Shown here one piece after another: positions 20,403 through 24,880 of a DNA stretch of 24,880 nt. The number at the start of each line of letters is the position of its first letter. Position 1 is the stretch's first letter. The stretch comes from JBDTSW01 sp051004675. Lineage in GTDB: Bacteria; Actinomycetota; Thermoleophilia; Solirubrobacterales; 70-9. Under the pieces are notes generated by a model. That model saw nothing but the letters and a program-made list of their open reading frames with translations. It did no database searches and was not told the DNA's origin. Location of the stretch: assembly GCA_051004675.1 (NCBI GenBank), contig JBPCKC010000064.1, positions 1 through 24,880 of the forward strand. The letters run 5' to 3'. Position numbers and translations under genes: made by a program.

Positions 20403-22043
20403 CTAGGTGAGCTCACGCTTCAGCACCTTTCCGGTCGCGTTCCGGGGCAGCGAGTCGAGGAACTCCACCTCGCGGGGAACCTTGTAGGAGGAGAGGTTGG
20501 ACTTGACCAGCTTCTGCAGCTCGTCCTCGGAGACGTCGCCGCCGGACGTGACGACGAAGGCCTTCAGGCGCTGACCCCACTCGTCGTCGTCGACGCCGAT
20601 CACCGCGACCTCCTTGACGTTGTCGTGGCCGGCGATCAGGTCCTCGACCTCCCGCGGGAAGACGTTCTCCCCGCCGGAGACGATCATCTCGTCGTCGCGG
20701 CCGTCGATGAAGAGGCGTCCCTCGGAGTCGAAGTGGCCGACGTCGCCTGAGGAGAGCAGCCCCTGGTACTCGTCCTTGGTGCCGCCCCCGGTGTAGCCCT
20801 CGAACGCCATGTCGTTGCCGACGAAGACCCGGCCCGTTTCGCCCTCGGGCACCTCGCCCTCCCCCTTCTCGTCGACGATCTTCACCGTCGTGCCGCGCGG
20901 CGGCTTGCCGGCGGTCCCCGGGGCGGCTCGTAGATCCTCCGGCGTCGCGATCGTCGCCCAGGCCACCTCGGTCGAACCGTAGAGGTTGTAGAGGTTCTCG
21001 CCGAAGTGGTCCATCCACTTCTCGGCCAGGGGGCCCGGGAGCGCCGAGCCGCTGACGGCCGTGACCCGGAGGCTGGGCAGGTCGTACTCGGCGAGGACGT
21101 CCTCGTCGAGCTGAAGGATCCGCTGCATCATCACGGGCACGACGACGAGCGCCGTCGCCTCGTGCTCCTGGATGGCCTTGAGCGTTTCCTCGGGGTCGAA
21201 CTTCCGGCGCACGACGTAGGTCGAGCTGAGCGCGAGGCCGAGCTGGAAGTGCGCGAACCCCCAGGAGTGGAAGAGCGGGGCGGCGATGACGGTCTTTTCG
21301 CGTGCCTGGAGCGGGATGATCGAGAACATCGCGGCGAGGGGGGCGAGCGTGTCGGGCGAGGAGCGTTGCGCGCCCTTCGGAGTGCCCGTGGTCCCCGAGG
21401 TGAGGATGATGAAGCGCGCCGAGTCCTCGGGTGCGGAGAGCGTCTTGTCGTCGCCCGCCTCGATGATCGAGTCGATCGTCTTGTCGGATTGCTCGGAGTC
21501 GTGCCAGGCCACGTAGCGCTTGACGCCGGTGTCCGCATCGGCCTCGGAGAGCAGCTCGCCGAACTCCTCGTCGTAGACCAGGGCGATCGGCTCCTCACGC
21601 TCCATCACGCCCTCCAGCTGCGGGCCGGAGAACATCGTGTTCAGGTACAGCGCGTGGGCGCCCAGCTTGGCCGCCGCGAGCGTGACGTCGATGAAGTTGC
21701 GGTGGTTGCGCGCCATCACCGCGATCCCGTCGCCGGCGCCGATGCCCTCCTCTGCGAGGCCGTTGGCGAGCGCGTTCGAGCGCAGGTGCAGATCCGAGAA
21801 GGTCAACTCGCCCGCCTCATCGATGAACGCCACCTCATCCGGGTGGTTGATCGCGGCACCGGCGATCCCGGCGGCGGGCGAAGGGCCGTAGCGGATCAGT
21901 TCGCGAACCGTCCGCGCCAGCTTGTCCGGGCGCACCGGCCGGATCACGCCGGCCTCGCGCAGGGTGCGCAGGTTGAACGGCACGTCAGTGATCGGCCCCA
22001 GCGGGCCCAGGCTCACGCGCCTTCCGATCGATCCCAGATCCAT
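20403..22043 (-). CDS. AMP-binding acyl-CoA synthetase (fatty-acid--CoA ligase family)
   Basis: A 546-residue adenylate-forming enzyme that activates a carboxylic acid to acyl-AMP and then acyl-CoA. Signature motifs: phosphate loop ILTSGTTGTPKGAQ, NLYGSTEVAWA (A5), a shortened A7/A8 region ending GRDDEMIVSGGENVFPREVE, and the catalytic Lys in PRNATGKVLKREL near the C-terminus. The N-terminal segment with GPLGPITDVPFNLRTLREAG is typical of the actinobacterial FadD12-like ligases. Substrate is probably a medium- or long-chain fatty acid. ATG 22043 is preferred because TAGGCT lies ten bases ahead; TTG 22073 would start upstream of that box. Its neighbours (oxidoreductase, acyltransferase run) make lipid metabolism likely. 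Confidence 0.92.
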   Translation of the reverse strand: MDLGSIGRRVSLGPLGPITDVPFNLRTLREAGVIRPVRPDKLARTVRELIRYGPSPAAGIAGAAINHPDEVAFIDEAGELTFSDLHLRSNALANGLAEEGIGAGDGIAVMARNHRNFIDVTLAAAKLGAHALYLNTMFSGPQLEGVMEREEPIALVYDEEFGELLSEADADTGVKRYVAWHDSEQSDKTIDSIIEAGDDKTLSAPEDSARFIILTSGTTGTPKGAQRSSPDTLAPLAAMFSIIPLQAREKTVIAAPLFHSWGFAHFQLGLALSSTYVVRRKFDPEETLKAIQEHEATALVVVPVMMQRILQLDEDVLAEYDLPSLRVTAVSGSALPGPLAEKWMDHFGENLYNLYGSTEVAWATIATPEDLRAAPGTAGKPPRGTTVKIVDEKGEGEVPEGETGRVFVGNDMAFEGYTGGGTKDEYQGLLSSGDVGHFDSEGRLFIDGRDDEMIVSGGENVFPREVEDLIAGHDNVKEVAVIGVDDDEWGQRLKAFVVTSGGDVSEDELQKLVKSNLSSYKVPREVEFLDSLPRNATGKVLKRELT

Positions 22044-22053
22044 CGCTGATTGC

Positions 22054-22059
22054 AGCCTA
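22054..22059 (-). promoter_or_regulatory. Probable -10 box (TAGGCT) of the acyl-CoA synthetase gene
   Basis: TAGGCT on the minus strand ends ten bases before ATG 22043, giving a leader of about three bases. It argues for the ATG over the upstream TTG as start codon. Confidence 0.4.
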
Positions 22060-22092
22060 GACAGGACGCTCAAGCAGCGTCGCGGCGGGTGC

Positions 22093-22554
22093 TCACCCGA
22101 CCTCGAGGAGGGCCACCGCGAACGCCGCGATGCCCTCGCCGCGGCCGATCCAGCCCATCCCCTCGTTCGTTGTGGCCTTCACGTTCACGGGCGCCCCGAG
22201 GGCGCCACCGAGGACCCGCTCCATCTCGGGCCGGTGCGGACCGATCGCCGGCTGCTCGCAGACCACCGTGACATCCACGTTGACGACCGCGCCCCGTACC
22301 TCGGCGAGGACAGTCCGCAGCAGGTCGATCGAGTCGGCGTCGCGCCAGCGCTCGTCGCTCGGCGGGAAGTGGGCGCCCAGGTCGCCCAGGCCGGCGGCGC
22401 CGAGGACGGCGTCGATCACCGCGTGGGCCACGACGTCGGCGTCCGAGTGACCAGCCAATCCGTGGTCGTGCTCGATCTCCACGCCTCCCAGCACCAGCCT
22501 CCGCCCCTCGGCGAAGCGATGTGAGTCATAACCCATGCCGACGCGAGCGCTCAT
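22093..22554 (-). CDS. ispF: 2-C-methyl-D-erythritol 2,4-cyclodiphosphate synthase
   Basis: A 153-residue enzyme of the methylerythritol phosphate route to isoprenoids, cyclising CDP-ME 2-phosphate with release of CMP; it acts as a trimer with Zn and Mg. Motifs: VGMGYDSHRF with metal ligands Asp10 and His12, GHSDADVVAHAVIDAVLG with His44, GDLGAHFPPSD, and the C-terminal NVKATTNEGMGWIGRGEGIA with the CDP-binding Thr and conserved Glu. Length is standard. The ATG overlaps the stop of the PHP gene as ATGA. IspD, the enzyme two steps earlier, is encoded 2.1 kb upstream on the same strand, so the usual ispDF pair has been split. Confidence 0.96.
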   Translation of the reverse strand: MSARVGMGYDSHRFAEGRRLVLGGVEIEHDHGLAGHSDADVVAHAVIDAVLGAAGLGDLGAHFPPSDERWRDADSIDLLRTVLAEVRGAVVNVDVTVVCEQPAIGPHRPEMERVLGGALGAPVNVKATTNEGMGWIGRGEGIAAFAVALLEVG

Positions 22555-23381
22555 GATCGCCCGAGCGGCTCCATCCGGCGCTCACGCCCCTCGAACACGG
22601 CGATCTCCTCGATGCCCCAGGATCGCATCAGCTCCTCGGTGGGGGCGTACGCGTGGCCGACGTGCTCGGGCACGTGAGCGTCCGAGGAGAGCGAGAAAAC
22701 GGCCCCGGCGTCGACCAGCATCTCGGCCAGGGACGGGGCCGGGAAGAGCTCCTTGACGGGCTTTCGCAGCCCGGCCGTCGATACCTCCACAGCGACCCCG
22801 CTGTCGGCCACGGACTGCACGAACGGCTCGTAGAGGAACCGGGGGTCCCGCCGGGGCCCCGGGCGGGCGGATCCCCACACCTTCACCAGGTCGGGGTGCG
22901 CCATCACGTCGAAGAGCTCCGAGCGCGCCGCCTCGGCCATGGTCCGGAAGTACCGACCCCAGATCTCGTCCGCGTCGCCGCCGGCATCCCAAACGTCCCA
23001 GCCGTCGTGGTCCACGGCGAGGTCGCCGAGGAAGTGCACGGAGCCGAGCACGTAGTCGAAGTCGTGCGAGTCGAGCAGGGAGGCGGTGCGGTCCTCGAGG
23101 CCCGGCAGGTAGTCCATCTCGATCCCGAGGCGAAGCGAGGTGCCGCGCACGAACTCGCAGTAGGCAGCCAGGTCGTCGAAGGCGTTTTGCACCCACCACT
23201 CGTGGCGCCAGAGGTCGAGTGACGCCGTGAAGCGGTGGATGTGCTCGGACACCCCCAGCTCCCGGATCCCCGCCTCCGCGGCGGCGGCCGTGTATCGATC
23301 GACGTTCTCGGGCGTGAAGTAGCGCTCCGGAGGCGTGTCGGGATCATCGGGCCGCAGGTGGACGTGGTAGTCCGTCAGCAA
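22551..23381 (-). CDS. PHP-domain phosphoesterase, histidinol-phosphatase-like
   Basis: A 276-residue metal-dependent hydrolase of the PHP superfamily (HisK/HisJ type), which removes phosphate from histidinol phosphate or a similar ester. Metal ligands can be read in order: TDYHVHLRP (His6, His8), GVSEHIHRF, GIEMDYLPG (Glu), LGSVHFLGD, FDVMAHPDLVK and SSDAHVPEHVGHAY. These match a three-metal PHP centre. TTG 23381 is taken as start because the frame opens directly with the conserved LTDYHVH and no ATG or GTG is available. It is translationally coupled to ispF. No other his genes are near, so its true substrate could differ from histidinol phosphate. Confidence 0.88.
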   Translation of the reverse strand: MLTDYHVHLRPDDPDTPPERYFTPENVDRYTAAAAEAGIRELGVSEHIHRFTASLDLWRHEWWVQNAFDDLAAYCEFVRGTSLRLGIEMDYLPGLEDRTASLLDSHDFDYVLGSVHFLGDLAVDHDGWDVWDAGGDADEIWGRYFRTMAEAARSELFDVMAHPDLVKVWGSARPGPRRDPRFLYEPFVQSVADSGVAVEVSTAGLRKPVKELFPAPSLAEMLVDAGAVFSLSSDAHVPEHVGHAYAPTEELMRSWGIEEIAVFEGRERRMEPLGRS

Positions 23382-23395
23382 GGTGTGGTGGGCCG

Positions 23396-23463
23396 AGACA
23401 CCCGGTGTCTGGGCAGTAGAAGGTAAGGCGAGAGCCGCAAGGTAAGGGGTACGCTAGCCGCCC
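23396..23463 (+). promoter_or_regulatory. Promoter/operator region of the DUF389 gene: palindrome, 9-base direct repeats, -10 box
   Basis: Between the divergent PHP and DUF389 genes lie a 15-base palindrome AGACACC-C-GGTGTCT (23396-23410), two direct repeats AAGGTAAGG (23420-23428 and 23439-23447, 19 bases apart) and a -10-like TACGCT (23450-23455) eight bases before GTG 23464. The repeats fall at about -42 and -23 from the expected start, a position suited to a dimeric regulator on one DNA face. No Shine-Dalgarno is present, so DUF389 translation should be leaderless. Confidence 0.45.
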
Positions 23464-24483
23464 GTGGTTCACCTGAGGATCGTCGTCCCGAGCGACCAGA
23501 GCGGTCACGCGATGGACTTGCTCGAGAACACGCCTTCGGTGTGCAACCTCATCTTCCTCGAGCGCGCGGCACGGCGCCCCCAGGGCGACGTGATCCTCTG
23601 CGACGTGGCGCGCGAGGACGCGAGCGTGATCGTCTCGGACCTCAAGGAGCTGGAGATCCACGAGGAAGGGTCGATCGCCATGGAGGACATCGACTCCCTG
23701 ATCTCGGAGTCGGCCGATCGAGCGGTGCACGCCGCCGCCGGCCTGCCTACCGACGCCGTGGTCTGGGAGGAGGTGGAGTCGCGGACCTCGGAGAACATCG
23801 AGCTGTCGGCCAGCTTCATCGCGTTCATGATCCTCGCGATGCTGATCGCCGCCGTCGGGATCCTCACCGACCAGCTCATCCTGATCATCGGCGCGATGGT
23901 CGTCGGGCCCGAGTTCGGCCCGATCGCCGGGCTGTCGGTGGCCGCCGTCCAGCGGCGGACGGAGTTGGCGAAACGCTCGCTCGGTGCCCTGGGCCTGGGC
24001 TTGTCCGCGGGCATCGGCGCGACCTTACTGTTCACCCTCGCGCTGGAGTTGGCCGGCCTGGTCCCGGACGACTTCTCCCAGGAGGGGCATCCGTTCACCG
24101 ACTTCATCTCGAGCCCCGACGCGTTCAGCTTCATCGTCGCGTTCATCGCCGGCATGGCCGGGGTGCTGTCGCTGACGAACGCGAAGTCCGGCGCGCTGGT
24201 CGGGGTGCTGATCTCCGTGACGACGATTCCCGCCGCCGCGAACATCGCGGTTGGCGCCGCCCTGGGCGACTGGGAGGAGGCCGCGGGGGCCCTCGAGCAA
24301 CTCGCCCTCAACCTCGGCGCAATCTTCCTCGCCTGCATCGGCACCCTCTACGTGCAGCGGCGCCTCTACCTCCGCCGCCGTCACAAGCACCTCCAGCACG
24401 GCGCGCGGACCGCCGCCGGCCTGCCGATCGGACATAGCCGCCGCAAGGGCAGCGCCACCTACCAGCGCCCGGCCGATGAGTAG
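23464..24483 (+). CDS. DUF389 integral membrane protein
   Basis: A 339-residue protein of the DUF389 (TIGR00341-like) family. Residues 1-110 are a soluble, ferredoxin-like N-terminal domain (VHLRIVVPSDQSGHAMDLLE, DVILCDVAREDASVIVSDLK). The membrane part starts with SENIELSASFIAFMILAMLI and contains the conserved LIIGAMVVGPEFGPIAGLS segment, then three to four further helices, ending in a basic cytoplasmic tail (RRRLYLRRRHKHLQHG-like). Function is unknown; some members occur with transporters or are described as hydrophobic-domain proteins. GTG 23464 starts within a base or two of the predicted transcription start. Its insertion on the plus strand splits ispD from the PHP-ispF pair. Confidence 0.9.
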   Translation: MVHLRIVVPSDQSGHAMDLLENTPSVCNLIFLERAARRPQGDVILCDVAREDASVIVSDLKELEIHEEGSIAMEDIDSLISESADRAVHAAAGLPTDAVVWEEVESRTSENIELSASFIAFMILAMLIAAVGILTDQLILIIGAMVVGPEFGPIAGLSVAAVQRRTELAKRSLGALGLGLSAGIGATLLFTLALELAGLVPDDFSQEGHPFTDFISSPDAFSFIVAFIAGMAGVLSLTNAKSGALVGVLISVTTIPAAANIAVGAALGDWEEAAGALEQLALNLGAIFLACIGTLYVQRRLYLRRRHKHLQHGARTAAGLPIGHSRRKGSATYQRPADE

Positions 24484-24634
24484 GACCGCGACCGAGCTGG
24501 CCATCCTGGCGCTGGCCTTCGCCGCCGGCAGCCTGGCCGCGGCCGCCGCGGGCGCGGCCAACGCCGGAATCGCCCTCACGTTCGGGGAGCTGGCGTTCGT
24601 GCCGGCGCTGGTCTGGGTGCTGGTCAGGCGGTAG
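24476..24634 (+). CDS. Small two-helix membrane protein coupled to DUF389 gene
   Basis: A 52-residue protein whose ATG (24476) overlaps the last codons of the DUF389 gene by 8 bases and which ends TAG at 24632-24634. MSRTATELAILALAFAAGSL begins the first hydrophobic helix (about 7-25), and LTFGELAFVPALVWVLVRR the second (about 34-50), with a positively charged C-terminus. No family is recognised. The overlap suggests co-translation, so it could be a small subunit of the DUF389 protein. Ala-rich composition makes chance coding possible, but the frame fits the stop of its neighbour and has high GC at third positions. Confidence 0.55.
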   Translation: MSRTATELAILALAFAAGSLAAAAAGAANAGIALTFGELAFVPALVWVLVRR

Positions 24635-24678
24635 GGCTCGGGCGCGGGCACCTTCCCCGCCGACCCCCCGGTGCGGCG

Positions 24679-24880
24679 CTATCGCTCGGCCAGGAGCAGC
24701 TCCGCCATCCGCAGGTCCTCCGGGGTCGTGACCTTCAGGTTCGTCGCGAGGGCGGGGTGGATCAACACCTTCCCTCCGGCTCTCTCCACCAGCATCGCCT
24801 CGTCGGTGGCCGTGGCGGCGGGGGCGGGAAGAGCCGAAGACGAGGCTCTCCACGGTTCTGCACCAGAGACCTCTAGGCCT
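24679..24880 (-). CDS. ispD: 2-C-methyl-D-erythritol 4-phosphate cytidylyltransferase, C-terminal part
   Basis: The right edge cuts this minus-strand gene; the last 66 codons are present, ending TAG at 24679-24681. The C-terminal signature is clear: ATDEAMLVERAGGKVLIHP, TNLKVTTPEDLRMAELLLAER, with the TDEA metal/dimer motif and the NLKVTTPEDL substrate loop of IspD, which makes CDP-ME from MEP and CTP. Upstream of TDEA the frame reads GLEVSGAEPWRASSS, lacking the expected LWxxQTPQxF motif. An alternative frame reads GLWCRTVESLVF over the same bases, so a frameshift or sequence error near 24815-24855 is possible. It converges with the 52-residue gene across 44 bases without an obvious terminator. 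Confidence 0.85.
   Translation of the reverse strand, partial: GLEVSGAEPWRASSSALPAPAATATDEAMLVERAGGKVLIHPALATNLKVTTPEDLRMAELLLAER

Noticed and set aside
1..24880. CRISPR arrays, insertion sequences, phage genes, toxin-antitoxin or defence cassettes
   Set aside because: I looked for regularly spaced repeats, transposase or integrase motifs and small paired genes of these types and saw none; the only direct repeats are those at 8784-8827 and 23420-23447.

Overview
The window reads as a chromosomal segment of a high-GC actinobacterium, most likely from the Thermoleophilia/Solirubrobacterales side of the phylum. This is inferred from very high GC with GC-rich third positions, the SigH-type sigma factor next to rlmB and cysS, the PlsC-GpsA fusion, DUF4383 and TadE-like proteins, and frequent GTG/TTG starts with TANNNT hexamers a few bases from start codons. 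No phage, insertion sequence, CRISPR array or rRNA gene is visible. The region is densely coded, with short gaps and many 4-8 base gene overlaps.

Bases 1-5009 (all minus strand): a gene for pterin-4a-carbinolamine dehydratase, then a tight run reading wecB (UDP-GlcNAc 2-epimerase), DUF47 phosphate-transport accessory protein, PiT phosphate permease, two small membrane proteins, two TadE-like pilus-assembly proteins and a partial unknown protein that leaves the left edge. The PiT gene has no ATG, GTG or TTG ahead of its conserved N-terminal motif and probably starts at CTG.

Bases 5032-9814: a BtuF-like substrate-binding protein (plus), a rhomboid protease with an N-terminal zinc module (minus), a SigK-like ECF sigma factor with its RskA-like membrane anti-sigma factor (minus), a DUF4383 membrane protein (plus), a structured repeat element between convergent genes, and a second ECF sigma factor overlapping a one-TM protein that may be its partner.

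Bases 9836-15676 (all minus): a PlsC-GpsA fusion that joins making glycerol-3-phosphate with acylation in one polypeptide, a maleylacetate reductase-type iron alcohol dehydrogenase, tRNA-Thr(UGU), SigH-type sigma factor with a clear TTGACA/TAGAGT promoter, rlmB and cysS.

Bases 15795-18699 (plus): a lipid-flavoured run of an SCP2-alpha/beta-hydrolase fusion, a lysophospholipid-type acyltransferase and an SRPBCC protein, followed by a five-tract G-quadruplex candidate and a hairpin between convergent genes.

Bases 18824-24880: an FAD oxidoreductase with C-terminal Rieske domain, an AMP-binding acyl-CoA synthetase, ispF and a PHP-type phosphatase (minus), a DUF389 membrane protein with a coupled 52-residue membrane protein (plus), and the 3' end of ispD (minus) at the right edge. 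The order ispD-ispF-...-cysS-rlmB-sigH looks like the ancient Gram-positive ispDF-cysS-rlmB-sigH neighbourhood opened up by lipid and redox genes. I see no obviously new defence or mobile system. The most interesting points are expression-level: recurrent near-leaderless promoters (including a 22-bp divergent one with overlapping -10 boxes), the CTG start or stop-readthrough question at DUF47/PiT, a tRNA whose 3' end lies five bases from a start codon, and the repeat/hairpin element at 8784-8865.
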